Source: Bacteroidota bacterium
GTDB taxonomy: Bacteria > Bacteroidota > Bacteroidia > NS11-12g > UBA955
DNA length: 47,829 nt
Direction of reading: 5' to 3'
Assembly (NCBI GenBank): GCA_027490055.1
Contig: JAIXYV010000029.1
Span: 1 to 47,829 of the forward strand
Positions 8,120-16,963 of the stretch are shown here, piece after piece. Every line of letters starts with the position of its first letter. Positions within the stretch are counted from its first letter, which is position 1. The translations under genes and the position numbers were made by a program. Under the pieces are notes generated by a model. That model did not search any database. It worked only from the letters and a program-made list of their open reading frames with translations, and had not been told where the DNA came from.

Positions 8120-9495
8120 ACCGTTTGATCGACCAGCGATTTAACAAATGCAAGGAAGCGGATTAAATCGGCATTGTTAGTTGCCAGTCCTACCGAAACC
8201 CTCACAGAACCACGCTCGGCATGTAAACCTATGCCATTATTTTGGGCAACTAAGTTGACTTGTTCAGACAGCACATCTTTTTCAATGGCATGAATGGTTT
8301 CGTCGATACCAGGATTGCAGAAACAGCCTGCTCTGAGAGAGATGTTCTGCTGAGCTGCCAGTAATTCTATGGTTTGAAAAGGAATCAGTTTGGCTCCAGG
8401 ATTATTGAACAACATTACAATAGAGCTACCGGAAGAATCGATGGTGTCAGGACCGAGAATTTGAATCATTTTAGTACCATCTGAATGTTTAAACTGATTG
8501 AGTTCTCGAACCAGCGCCTGGCGCATAGAGTAGACACGTTCGCTGATGCGTTTGATACCGATACCTCTAATGAAATCTAGTCCGAATTGAATCGCAGGAA
8601 TATTCAGATAGTTAACGGTTCCGTCTTCGAAACGCTCGTAGTTATTATTCAGATTATGGTCGTTGGTTTTTACTGTAACCAGTTTAACGGTTCCACCGGC
8701 AAACCATTGTTTCTGTAGTTTTTCAAATTTTGAATTGTGAACCAGCAGGCAACCCAAACCGGTAGGATATCCAAAAATTTTATAGAAAGAGACACTTACA
8801 AAATCAGGCTTATATTTTTGCAAATCGAGAACAGAGGTAGGCACAAAAGCCGCTGCATCGAGGAGGACATCCCATCCATGATCGTGAGCTGTTTGAATCC
8901 AGTTGAGATTATGTTTTACCCCACTGACATTCGACTGGGCGGGATAAGCAAAAAGTTTATTTCCGGTAATTGATGTTGAAGACAAATCATTGAGCAAACG
9001 GTTGTGATCAATGCTAAGATCAACCTGATTCATTGGCACATAATCAAACTTACCACCCTTGCTGATGCAATACTCGCGGATACCATTGACAGAATTGTGA
9101 TTATCGGCTGTCATCAGCAACTGCGAATTCTCTGAAAAGGGATAAGACTCCCCAACAATTTTGAGAGCACCAGAGGCGTTCTGAGTAAAGATGCAATGGT
9201 AATCGGTTGCATTAAAAAATTCGAGCACCGTTTGTCTGGTTGTTTCAATAAATTTACTTGAACGTTCTGAGGTCGGATTAATAGAATGCGGATTGCCGAA
9301 GGTATTTTTCTTCAGCCAGTCGTGGTGCGTATCAATCAAACTATCAGGATACAGGTTACCACCAGTATAATCGAGGTACACCTCTGAAGAGACATCCAGA
9401 CGGCGGTATTCCGACTTACGCAACTTTTCAAAGTAATCGTTGTGTAACAGATTTAATGCATTTTTGGTGGCGCGACCGAGTAATTTTTCGAACAT
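8116..9495 (-). CDS. Class V PLP-dependent aminotransferase, MOCOS/NifS-like
   Basis: A 459-residue fold-type I PLP enzyme. The PLP lysine is K239 in SVSFYKIFGYPTGLG, the cofactor-ring Asp is D213 in VLLDAAAFVP, and RAGCFCNPG near residue 390 carries the loop cysteine typical of cysteine-desulfurase relatives. The FYKxFGxPTGLG spacing resembles the N-terminal domain of molybdenum-cofactor sulfurase more than IscS/SufS. No MOSC domain is fused and no molybdenum cofactor gene is near. It may move sulfur from cysteine or act on a similar substrate. Confidence 0.75.
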   Translation of the reverse strand: MFEKLLGRATKNALNLLHNDYFEKLRKSEYRRLDVSSEVYLDYTGGNLYPDSLIDTHHDWLKKNTFGNPHSINPTSERSSKFIETTRQTVLEFFNATDYHCIFTQNASGALKIVGESYPFSENSQLLMTADNHNSVNGIREYCISKGGKFDYVPMNQVDLSIDHNRLLNDLSSTSITGNKLFAYPAQSNVSGVKHNLNWIQTAHDHGWDVLLDAAAFVPTSVLDLQKYKPDFVSVSFYKIFGYPTGLGCLLVHNSKFEKLQKQWFAGGTVKLVTVKTNDHNLNNNYERFEDGTVNYLNIPAIQFGLDFIRGIGIKRISERVYSMRQALVRELNQFKHSDGTKMIQILGPDTIDSSGSSIVMLFNNPGAKLIPFQTIELLAAQQNISLRAGCFCNPGIDETIHAIEKDVLSEQVNLVAQNNGIGLHAERGSVRVSVGLATNNADLIRFLAFVKSLVDQTV

Positions 9496-9536
9496 AAATT
9501 ATGAAGGTGTAGTTCAGGACATACTGAGCTATCTTA

Positions 9537-9544
9537 CAAAATTA
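9537..9544 (-). promoter_or_regulatory. -7 promoter box for the class V aminotransferase
   Basis: The minus strand reads TAATTTTG (TAnnTTTG), 41 bases before the ATG at 9495. Confidence 0.45.
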
Positions 9545-9656
9545 CGCGAAAAACAGGAAAATCAAACACCGCTGGTATTTCAGTCAATAAAAATGAAGTA
9601 AATACTAGACAGCCCTTATAGAAAAAACTGGCAGCACAAAGCTGTAAAGACGCAAA

Positions 9657-10238
9657 ATGACAAACAATAAAGAGATATGGTTAAATTTGCTGAGCATGAA
9701 CTTTTACATAGAAACACCACGATTGATATTAAGAGACTTTAAGGCGGAAGACACTAAGGGTTTATTCAGACTGGACAGCGACCCACTGGTGCACAAATTT
9801 TTGGGTAATCAGCCCATTGAGAAGATGGAAGAAGCAAAGCAAGTTGTTAATTTCGTTAGGGAACAATACGAGAGCAATGGTATAGGCAGATGGGCGACGA
9901 TAGAAAAAGAGAGCGGCGCCTTTATTGGCTGGAGCGGATTAAAGTATATACGTGAAGAAGAAAACGGTCATCGTAATTTTTACGATGTTGGGTACCGTTT
10001 AATTCCAGAATTCTGGGGCAAGGGCTATGCGACAGAAGCTTGTAAAGCCTCTTTAGATTTTGGGTTTAACAATTTCGATATGGATAAAATAGTTGGCACA
10101 GCAAACGAATTAAACCTGGCTTCTATAAGGGTGTTGAGCAAATGTGGCTTAGTGTACAAGAATCAGTTTATGTGGAAGGACATCCTATGTAACTGGATGG
10201 AAGTTTCGAGAGAGGAACATACAAAACAGTCAACTTAA
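9657..10238 (+). CDS. GNAT family N-acetyltransferase, RimJ/RimL-like
   Basis: A 193-residue acetyl-CoA-dependent transferase. It opens with ETPRLILRDFKAED, the standard N-terminus of the RimJ/RimL ribosomal-protein acetyltransferase subgroup, and has the acetyl-CoA loop region YRLIPEFWGKGYATEACKA (Q/RxxGxG/A type, here WGKGYA) plus NLASIRVLSKCGL, the conserved C-terminal segment. ATG 9657 is used here; an internal ATG at 9696 (MNFYIETPRL) gives a more usual length and is an equally good start. Its substrate is unknown. It converges on the response regulator with six bases between stops. Confidence 0.82.
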   Translation: MTNNKEIWLNLLSMNFYIETPRLILRDFKAEDTKGLFRLDSDPLVHKFLGNQPIEKMEEAKQVVNFVREQYESNGIGRWATIEKESGAFIGWSGLKYIREEENGHRNFYDVGYRLIPEFWGKGYATEACKASLDFGFNNFDMDKIVGTANELNLASIRVLSKCGLVYKNQFMWKDILCNWMEVSREEHTKQST

Positions 10239-10244
10239 TTAACT

Positions 10245-10907
10245 TTATGCATTAAAGCCATTTTTAAACCAGGTTTCGATACCGTATAGTTCAGCCATTA
10301 GTTTCAGTTCATTCAGTCGCTGCAGATTCAATTTCTCGAAGATGCGACTTTTGTAGGTAGAAATGGTGGTCGACTGCAGGCTCATGACATTAGCGATTTC
10401 ATTTGTTTCCATGTCATTGATCAGGTAGAGCATAACACTAAACTCGCGTTCAGACAGTTTATCAAACGGATTGTTCAGGCCATTAATAGCATTAAACATA
10501 TCGGTATAAGAACTTACAATTTCGTTTGAAAAGTAGCGTTCTTTATTGAGTGTTTTTCGGATGGCATCGAGAATAACCGGATCATCCGCTTTTTTATTAA
10601 GATACCCATCGGCACCTTCGCGGATAGCACGCACACCGAAGACCACATCTTTACCAAATCCCGCAATCAGCACAGACAGACCAGGGCAGATTTGTTTAAG
10701 GGTTTGGATATGGTGAAGTGTATTGGTATTTTCGATAAAGATATTCATGATGAGTAAAGTAACATCAGATTCATTTTTAAGCAAAGCATAGAGCTTTTCC
10801 ATACTATGGCATGGCAGGGTAATGACAAGGGGATTGACTTGTTTACAGCATAGTTCAAAGCCTTTTCTGGAGATGATTTGGTCATCCGCGATAACAATTT
10901 TCTTCAT
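10245..10907 (-). CDS. NarL/FixJ-type response regulator lacking the phosphoacceptor Asp
   Basis: A 220-residue protein with an N-terminal receiver fold (D8, D9 acidic pair; GADGYLNK with K105) and a C-terminal LuxR-type helix-turn-helix (LSEREFSVMLYLINDMETNEIA...STISTYKSRIFEKL). The normal phosphoacceptor Asp is Asn55 (LLIMNIF instead of LLxDI) and the switch Ser/Thr is Gly83 (VLIAGFG). The codon is AAT, so a single change from GAT. It probably cannot be switched by phosphorylation in the usual way. No histidine kinase is nearby. Three direct repeats sit just upstream of the start. Confidence 0.88.
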   Translation of the reverse strand: MKKIVIADDQIISRKGFELCCKQVNPLVITLPCHSMEKLYALLKNESDVTLLIMNIFIENTNTLHHIQTLKQICPGLSVLIAGFGKDVVFGVRAIREGADGYLNKKADDPVILDAIRKTLNKERYFSNEIVSSYTDMFNAINGLNNPFDKLSEREFSVMLYLINDMETNEIANVMSLQSTTISTYKSRIFEKLNLQRLNELKLMAELYGIETWFKNGFNA

Positions 10908-10910
10908 TAA

Positions 10911-10950
10911 TAAATTAGTTTTAAATTTAGTTTTGGTAAATTTAGTTTTA
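10911..10950 (+). repeat. Triple direct repeat upstream of the response regulator, candidate operator
   Basis: Three tandem units read TAAATTAGTTT (10911-10921), TAAATTTAGTTTT (10922-10934) and, after GG, TAAATTTAGTTTTA (10937-10950). They end four bases before the regulator's ATG on the opposite strand, a position suited to autoregulation. In AT-rich DNA some chance similarity is possible, but units two and three share 13 identical bases. Confidence 0.4.
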
Positions 10951-11483
10951 CAGACAGACGGGCAAAGATTGTTTTAATTTCTATTGCACTTTTTCTGAAA
11001 GTTTCTGCTAAATAATGAAATTTCATTAATAAAAATTGTAGAATTAGATTACAGTTTGCAGGCGTGCAAGGAGAATCATAAATTTCATTTATTAATTCTA
11101 TTAATTGTTTTTATAATTTAGAAAAACAGAACTTTAAAATGCTACAAACTACATTTTTTACTGCTCTGACATTCAATTAATATAGAGTTAAATACTAGCA
11201 ATTTATTCATACGAAAGAAAATTCTACTTTGAAAACAGGTATAGATTGTGAGACCTATTATTGTGAAAAAATCTTTCAAAAAAAATGCATCACTTAGTCA
11301 TCTAACTTGACGAAAAGAATTACTTTTTACACTTTTAAGAAGAAATTTACATTAAACCGCAAATAGGAAAGTGTTGTAATTCCATCAAATTCCTCCATTT
11401 ATTTCTACAACATTTTCCATATCTGGCTACAAGTTCAGATAAAACACAAGATCATTTTTGAAGCCATTAAAACGACGTAAAAA
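10951..11483. other. Non-coding AT-rich gap with a 16-bp palindrome
   Basis: No gene is visible in this stretch between the response regulator and the divergent fucosyltransferase. It holds a perfect 16-base palindrome, TAATGAAATTTCATTA, at 11013-11028. No clear TAnnTTTG box was found close to the fucosyltransferase start. Confidence 0.4.
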
Positions 11484-12344
11484 ATGATCATAGCGGATAT
11501 CTTTGGCGGACTTGGCAATCAGATGTTTCAGTATGCCACAGCCTACAGACTGGCCTTACACCTGAATACAGAACTGGTACTTAACAATAGTGAGCTTAAA
11601 TACGACAGTAAGAGAGCTTTTGGATTAAAGCCTTTCTGGATCAATAACCAGATTATTGAATTCAATATTCAGGAAGCTTCCGCTCTTAAAAAATATATTT
11701 ATGGCATACCTACTAAAACGATCAGGTACAAAGAGCAAGAAGAATTTGTGTACGACCCCAAGCTCATTTTGTTAAACGGCAACTGCCATATCAGCGGTTA
11801 CTGGCAAAACCCAGCTTACTTTGAGGACATCCGCGAAGTGATCTCTTCTGTATTTAGCCTGAGAAGCATGTCCCTTGATTTCGTGAAAATGAGGCTTGCG
11901 ATTCACGAAATGCCTTCATTGAGTCTGCATGTCAGGCGCGGCGACTTCATTGAAAATCCAAGTATTAAATCGATTCACAATGTTTGCGACATCCACTATT
12001 ACACTAATGCCATTGATACATTCAGACAATTATTTGGCTCCGACCAGCATAGCCTGTTCGTCTTTTCAGATGATCCGTACTGGTGTCGTCAGCATTTCGC
12101 TCACTACAAGAATGTCCACTTCGTCAAATCCCTCACTGATGCTGAAGAATTGATCCTAATGTCTGAATGCCAACACAACATTACCGCCAATAGCACCTTT
12201 AGCTGGTGGGGTGCCTGGCTCAATAAAAATCCGGATAAAATTGTCATTACCCCAGAAACCTGGTTAAAGAACAGTGACTTGAAGTACCATAATTTATTGC
12301 CGGACGAATGGGTGAAGTTGGGGGTCCACTTTGAAACACAATAA
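11484..12344 (+). CDS. Alpha-1,2-fucosyltransferase, GT11
   Basis: A 286-residue glycosyltransferase expected to move fucose from GDP-fucose to the 2-OH of galactose in surface glycans. The family signatures are clear: N-terminal GGLGNQMFQYA (residues 8-18), the GDP-fucose-binding HVRRGDF (149-155), and C-terminal NSTFSWWGAWLN. Length is normal. It is transcribed alone after a long non-coding gap, without other polysaccharide genes nearby, so its acceptor cannot be inferred from context. Confidence 0.92.
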   Translation: MIIADIFGGLGNQMFQYATAYRLALHLNTELVLNNSELKYDSKRAFGLKPFWINNQIIEFNIQEASALKKYIYGIPTKTIRYKEQEEFVYDPKLILLNGNCHISGYWQNPAYFEDIREVISSVFSLRSMSLDFVKMRLAIHEMPSLSLHVRRGDFIENPSIKSIHNVCDIHYYTNAIDTFRQLFGSDQHSLFVFSDDPYWCRQHFAHYKNVHFVKSLTDAEELILMSECQHNITANSTFSWWGAWLNKNPDKIVITPETWLKNSDLKYHNLLPDEWVKLGVHFETQ

Positions 12345-12512
12345 AACAACCAATTGCAAATTGGCTTTAATTTAAGAATTAGTCTTCGTTAAGAACGAAA
12401 CAAACAAAAATTTAAATAGGATAATTTATTAATATTCAAATTGCAATTATATTATGTAATACTAACCTTTACATAATTTCTTTTCGGATTTAATACCTTC
12501 TTTTTGTAGAAA

Positions 12513-13853
12513 ATGTCAAACAAAAAAAGCAAATCCAAAATTTTCGTTCTGGATACATCTGTTATTCTTTTTGATCACCTTGCAGTAAAGAATTTTCAAG
12601 AGAACGATATTGTGATCCCTATAACAGTTTTAGAAGAACTAGACAATTTCAAAAAAGGAAATGACACTGTAAATTTTGAAGCCAGACAGTTTATTCGTTT
12701 TATTGATGGTGTTTCCGTTGGTCAAAATCTAAACAGCTGGATCAAAATTGACCCCAATAAACCTTCAAAACTTAAGGTTTATATGAATACAGAACATGAA
12801 TTACTAATTGACGCTACGAAGGTGTTTGGAGATCGTAAAAACGACCACTTAATTCTGAACACAACATTAGCAACACAAAAAGAACATCCTGATCGCACGG
12901 TCATTTTAGTAACAAAAGACATGAATTTAAGGATCAAAGCAAGATCTTTAGGATTAACATCGGAAGATTACGAAACAGGAAAAATCAAAGACGTTGAAGG
13001 GTTATATAAAGGTATCACACAATTAGAATGGAACAATAGCGATGCTATTGAACGGTTTCATTCACGAAGATCTGTTAATTATAAAGAAATTACAGATTCT
13101 GAGCCATTCTGTAACCACTTCTTATTACTTAAAAGCAACAAGAATTCTGCATTGGCTTGTTACAACAAAACTACAGAAGAAATAGAAAAGGTAGAGAAAA
13201 TAACGGCATATGGCATTAAACCCAAGAACGCCGAACAAACCTTTGCCATGCATGCATTATTCAATCCAGAGATAAAACTTGTCACCATACAAGGGGTTGC
13301 CGGAACTGGCAAAACCCTTATTGCACTTGCCAGTGCTTTAGAACAACGATCGCTTTTCAGACAAATATATCTGGCCAGACCAATTGTTCCCTTAAGCAAT
13401 AAAGATATCGGTTATCTTCCGGGAGATGCACAGCAGAAAATAAACCCTTACATGGAACCTCTATGGGACAATTTAAAGCTTATTCAAAATCAATTTAAAG
13501 AAACTTCTAAAGACGCACAGAGAATTACTGAAATGATTCAAACTGAAAAACTACTTGTTACACCTTTAGCATATATCAGAGGAAGAAGTTTGTCAAACAT
13601 TATGTTTATTATTGATGAAGCTCAAAACCTTACGCCTCTTGAAATAAAAACTATTATTACGCGAGCAGGTGAAGGTACTAAAATTGTTTTTACTGGAGAT
13701 ATTTATCAAATTGACACCCCATATCTGGACACACAATCAAATGGATTATCTTATTTAATAGACCGATTCAAAAACCAGGAACCATACGCCCATATTACAC
13801 TCGAAAAAGGCGAGCGATCAGGTATAGCGAACTTAGCAAACACTTTATTATAA
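12513..13853 (+). CDS. PIN domain-PhoH ATPase fusion
   Basis: A 446-residue two-domain protein. Residues ~10-150 form a PIN nuclease domain with the acidic set D14 (FVLDTSVIL), E41/E42 (VLEELDNF), D111 and D136. The C-terminal half is a PhoH ATPase with Walker A GVAGTGKT (261-268) and Walker B IMFIIDEAQNL. This is the PhoH2-like architecture; studied members unwind and cleave RNA. The ATP-grasp gene follows after eight bases, so the two are likely co-transcribed. Substrate and phosphate regulation are not shown by the sequence. Confidence 0.88.
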   Translation: MSNKKSKSKIFVLDTSVILFDHLAVKNFQENDIVIPITVLEELDNFKKGNDTVNFEARQFIRFIDGVSVGQNLNSWIKIDPNKPSKLKVYMNTEHELLIDATKVFGDRKNDHLILNTTLATQKEHPDRTVILVTKDMNLRIKARSLGLTSEDYETGKIKDVEGLYKGITQLEWNNSDAIERFHSRRSVNYKEITDSEPFCNHFLLLKSNKNSALACYNKTTEEIEKVEKITAYGIKPKNAEQTFAMHALFNPEIKLVTIQGVAGTGKTLIALASALEQRSLFRQIYLARPIVPLSNKDIGYLPGDAQQKINPYMEPLWDNLKLIQNQFKETSKDAQRITEMIQTEKLLVTPLAYIRGRSLSNIMFIIDEAQNLTPLEIKTIITRAGEGTKIVFTGDIYQIDTPYLDTQSNGLSYLIDRFKNQEPYAHITLEKGERSGIANLANTLL

Positions 13854-13861
13854 AACACATC

Positions 13862-14824
13862 ATGGAAAAACAAATTGCCATATTATACGCCGATAGTCAA
13901 TTTACACCCTGGAAGGAAAACATTGACGCCATTACTATAAAAAACATTTTGGACAGCATACCGTCACCATACAAAACCACCATAATTCACATGACAGAGC
14001 CCAGTGATCATCTGGCTTCATTGTTAAACAATTTTAAATTTGTTATCAATGTTTGCTATGGATTTCTGGAGTATTCTCAAGCTGATATCGCCTGCTGGTT
14101 GGACGAACATAACATACCTCATCTTTCAAGCTCAGGTAAAACACAATCTTTAGTCCAGGACAAACAACTTACAGAATCAAAACTTATAAATGAGGGCTTA
14201 CCTACTGCTAAAAGCATTCAATCTCAACAAGAAATTTTAGACAGCAGTTTCGATCACTTTATAGTAAAACCCGTAAAAGGAGGCTGCCACCGAGGCATCT
14301 ATACTTATAGCAAAAACCAATTGTTGGAAAATTTTAAAAACATTGACAAATCCAATAATCTTATACAACCATATCTATCAGGCAGAGAATTCTCTGTAGC
14401 GGTAATTCCAAACGACAATGGATCAAGTTTCGAAGCATTGCACCCCGTTGAGATTATTCCATTTCCAAAAAGAACCATCTATATCGCTGGTCAGCAATAC
14501 GGCTATACTAAAAAGGACTTCTTTCCTGACTTAAGCATTCAAAAGACCCGCGACCTACAAAAGATTGCTTTAGACACTCATAAAAAACTTCACTTAAAAT
14601 ACTTTTCAAGAATTGATTTCCGACTGCATAACGATGAGTTTTTAATTCTTGATGTCAATGCAATGCCCAATTTACACCCAAATCTTAGTGTATTACCGGC
14701 CATTTTAAACTCAATGAATATGTCTTTCAAATCATTTATTGAAAGAATCATTAAGAGTCATGATTTTGAGCGTGAAATTGAGACAAAGCTTGACAATTAT
14801 AAAAACTTTGCATTACAAGCTTAA
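13862..14824 (+). CDS. ATP-grasp ligase, D-Ala-D-Ala ligase-like
   Basis: A 320-residue protein of the ATP-grasp fold. Visible parts are the nucleotide-binding segment HFIVKPVKGGCHRGI, the IQPYLSGREFSVAV block, and the metal/catalytic end FRLHNDEFLILDVNAMPNLHP, which corresponds to the D-E-N-P-G region of D-Ala-D-Ala ligase. Overall similarity to Ddl is partial, so the true substrates may be another amino acid or peptide. It lies directly behind the PIN-PhoH gene in what looks like a two-gene operon. Confidence 0.78.
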   Translation: MEKQIAILYADSQFTPWKENIDAITIKNILDSIPSPYKTTIIHMTEPSDHLASLLNNFKFVINVCYGFLEYSQADIACWLDEHNIPHLSSSGKTQSLVQDKQLTESKLINEGLPTAKSIQSQQEILDSSFDHFIVKPVKGGCHRGIYTYSKNQLLENFKNIDKSNNLIQPYLSGREFSVAVIPNDNGSSFEALHPVEIIPFPKRTIYIAGQQYGYTKKDFFPDLSIQKTRDLQKIALDTHKKLHLKYFSRIDFRLHNDEFLILDVNAMPNLHPNLSVLPAILNSMNMSFKSFIERIIKSHDFEREIETKLDNYKNFALQA

Positions 14825-15023
14825 TAACAACTTATATCGTGATACTCTGAATACTTTGATTGACAGTACGGAATTATCAAGGCTTTAAAAAATGATTTCA
14901 TTTAGAGTAACTTTAAAAATCAACTATTTATTTACTTTTAAATCATAAGAATTTGTTTGTTGCTGAGTTGACTTAATCAAGATACTCCGCAATTTTTCAC
15001 TACGATTATGCGTTCATGATAGT

Positions 15024-16316
15024 ATGAAAACGCATTTGTCTCATTCACTCTGGAGACTTTTACTTTTACTTTCGCTATTTAGTATCTCCCATTTTACATA
15101 CGCCTGTAGTGGCTATAAAATTACCAAAGGTGACAAAACCATTCTGGGTAGCAACGAAGACGCCTGGCGAACTACCCCACATATTTGGTTTGAGAACAAG
15201 ACAACACAAACAAAATACGGGGCCGCATTTACTGGTTCACGTTTCGACGGCGACAATGGCTATGCGCCGCAATCGGGCATGAACGAAGCTGGACTTGCTT
15301 TCGAACGCCTGGTAGCTTTCCATCCAAAACAAACTGCTAAACCAAACACCAAAACCATTACCAATCCCACAAAATACCTGAAAGACATTATACACCAGTG
15401 TCAAACAGTTGAAGAGGTGCGCGACTATATCAGCCAATATGATTATAGTTATTTTATTGAAGATGTATTTATCTATGTCGATCGCACTGGGAAATACCTT
15501 ATTGTTGAGCCTTACCAGCTCAGCATCGGCAACAACCCTTCGTATGTCATTTCTAACTTCTGCCCTTCTATTACATCCGACCATAAAGCCCAAAAACTGG
15601 AGCGCTATAAAAAAGGAAAAAATTTCCTTAACCATCAACTAGACACAACAGCAGAATTCTGCAAAGCTCTTTCTGACAGCATGCATGTCTGTCGTAAGAA
15701 GATTGGTGATGGCACTTTACTAAGCAGTATATGGGATCTGAAGAACAACCTAGTAAGTCTCTATTTTTACCATAACTATGATACCTGCGTACAATTTAAT
15801 CTGAACAAAGAACTAAGCAAAGGCGATCATCGTATTGCTATTGAAACTTTGTTTCCAAAGAATGCTGAATTCGAAAAATTAGGCACTTATAAAATTCCAA
15901 AAAACAATATGCCCATGGGACTATTCGTCGTCGGCTCGGCCATCTTTATGTTGTTCAGTTCGCTTTACTTTCTCGTACGTTTCATCAAAAACACATCAGT
16001 ATACCGATACCCGCAACTGGGACTATCCATTTTGGGCTTAATGTTGGTATATTACATGTATGTACTACTTGGCAGCATCAATATCTATTATTTTCCAGCA
16101 CCATTTAATGATCCGGGAAGCCTGCTTGTTAGTGCAAGCTCTTATCTTCCTTTTGTTCTCTTAATGGCAATTATACCTTTAATCGTCTTGCTTTTCAAAA
16201 TCATTAAACACAAAAGCTGGAATACCTTTGCTGTTTTTGCATTCAGCACCTATGTGTTGATCGACCTCGTAATGCTGGGACTGTTTGGGTATTGGGAGTT
16301 TTTCAATGTATTTTAA
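15024..16316 (+). CDS. Secreted Ntn hydrolase (C45/choloylglycine-like) with four C-terminal membrane helices
   Basis: A 430-residue protein. A signal peptide ends at TYA-C, so removal would expose Cys28 as an N-terminal nucleophile, the mode of activation of Ntn amidohydrolases. CSGYKITKGDKTILGSNEDAW and the following GYAPQSGMNEAGLAFERL match the pattern of acyl-transferase/penicillin-acylase relatives (C-x-x-x, GxNxD, GMNExGL). Residues ~300-430 carry four hydrophobic segments (GLFVVGSAIFMLFSSLYFLV, LGLSILGLMLVYYMYVLLG, YLPFVLLMAIIPLIVLLF, FAVFAFSTYVLIDLVMLGLF), which should anchor a periplasmic hydrolase in the inner membrane. The lipobox is poor, so Cys28 is unlikely to be lipidated. Substrate unknown. 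Confidence 0.75.
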   Translation: MKTHLSHSLWRLLLLLSLFSISHFTYACSGYKITKGDKTILGSNEDAWRTTPHIWFENKTTQTKYGAAFTGSRFDGDNGYAPQSGMNEAGLAFERLVAFHPKQTAKPNTKTITNPTKYLKDIIHQCQTVEEVRDYISQYDYSYFIEDVFIYVDRTGKYLIVEPYQLSIGNNPSYVISNFCPSITSDHKAQKLERYKKGKNFLNHQLDTTAEFCKALSDSMHVCRKKIGDGTLLSSIWDLKNNLVSLYFYHNYDTCVQFNLNKELSKGDHRIAIETLFPKNAEFEKLGTYKIPKNNMPMGLFVVGSAIFMLFSSLYFLVRFIKNTSVYRYPQLGLSILGLMLVYYMYVLLGSINIYYFPAPFNDPGSLLVSASSYLPFVLLMAIIPLIVLLFKIIKHKSWNTFAVFAFSTYVLIDLVMLGLFGYWEFFNVF

Positions 16317-16369
16317 GGCTTGAAAGGAAGCGGGTATTTTAAGTCTTGATATACTTAATCCAAATCTAA

Positions 16370-16963
16370 TCAAGCCTTAGATCTTCTCTTCCACTCCAAT
16401 AAATATAATACCGCTAATGATTGCTGATCTTTCCATAAAGAGGCAATCTCCAGCATCTGCGCTTTTAATTTGGAATTAGGATTGAGCTGATACAACGAAA
16501 CCATGACTTGCTTCAGATGAAAATCGTCGTAAGGAAAAACATTAGGCCTGTTAAGTGTATATAACAATACCATATCTATGGTCCATTTCCCTATACCTTT
16601 TATTCCAGACAATTCTTTTCTGATATCTTCATCTGAGAGCGTTTCGAAATCGGGATGCGGTCCACGCCAATAATCGATAAATGCCATCATAGTCTCTAAT
16701 TTACCTGAAGACAATTTAAGAAAAGGAAGGGCGTGCTCTTCCAATAAATAGACATTATCCAGACTTAAATGACGAATACCAGCCCTTTCCAATGCCTTGG
16801 CAAAAATGCGCTTACTGCTGCGGTAATGTATTTGCTGTTCAATGATGCAGCTCATCAAATCGTGAAAAACATCATGCGTTGACTCGATTACAGGCGGTTC
16901 GAGCCGAACTATAATATTTGCCAGAACCGGGTCATTCTGCAAAACGAGGGTATTATAAGCCAT
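16370..16963 (-). CDS. AlkA-like DNA-3-methyladenine glycosylase (HhH-GPD)
   Basis: A 197-residue base-excision repair enzyme. It has the helix-hairpin-helix LSGIKGIGKWTIDM (residues 118-131) followed by the catalytic Asp in NVFPYDDFHLKQ (D146/D147), the HhH-GPD layout of AlkA without the N-terminal AlkA domain. IIEQQIHYRSSKRIF is the usual first conserved helix. I chose ATG 16963; a TTG at 16996 extends the frame by 11 residues that add nothing to the fold. It probably removes alkylated purines. Confidence 0.88.
   Translation of the reverse strand: MAYNTLVLQNDPVLANIIVRLEPPVIESTHDVFHDLMSCIIEQQIHYRSSKRIFAKALERAGIRHLSLDNVYLLEEHALPFLKLSSGKLETMMAFIDYWRGPHPDFETLSDEDIRKELSGIKGIGKWTIDMVLLYTLNRPNVFPYDDFHLKQVMVSLYQLNPNSKLKAQMLEIASLWKDQQSLAVLYLLEWKRRSKA

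Noticed and set aside
8116-9495. Calling the class V aminotransferase a cysteine desulfurase (SufS/IscS)
   Set aside because: The lysine context and overall pattern look closer to MOCOS, and no iron-sulfur assembly genes are adjacent.
10951-11483. Small RNA gene in the gap before the fucosyltransferase
   Set aside because: No promoter-terminator pair or stable hairpin series was visible apart from one palindrome.
16315-16378. Inverted repeat AAGGCTTGA...TCAAGCCTT between the Ntn hydrolase and the glycosylase
   Set aside because: Arms are only 9 bp with a 46-base loop and no T run; too weak to call a terminator.
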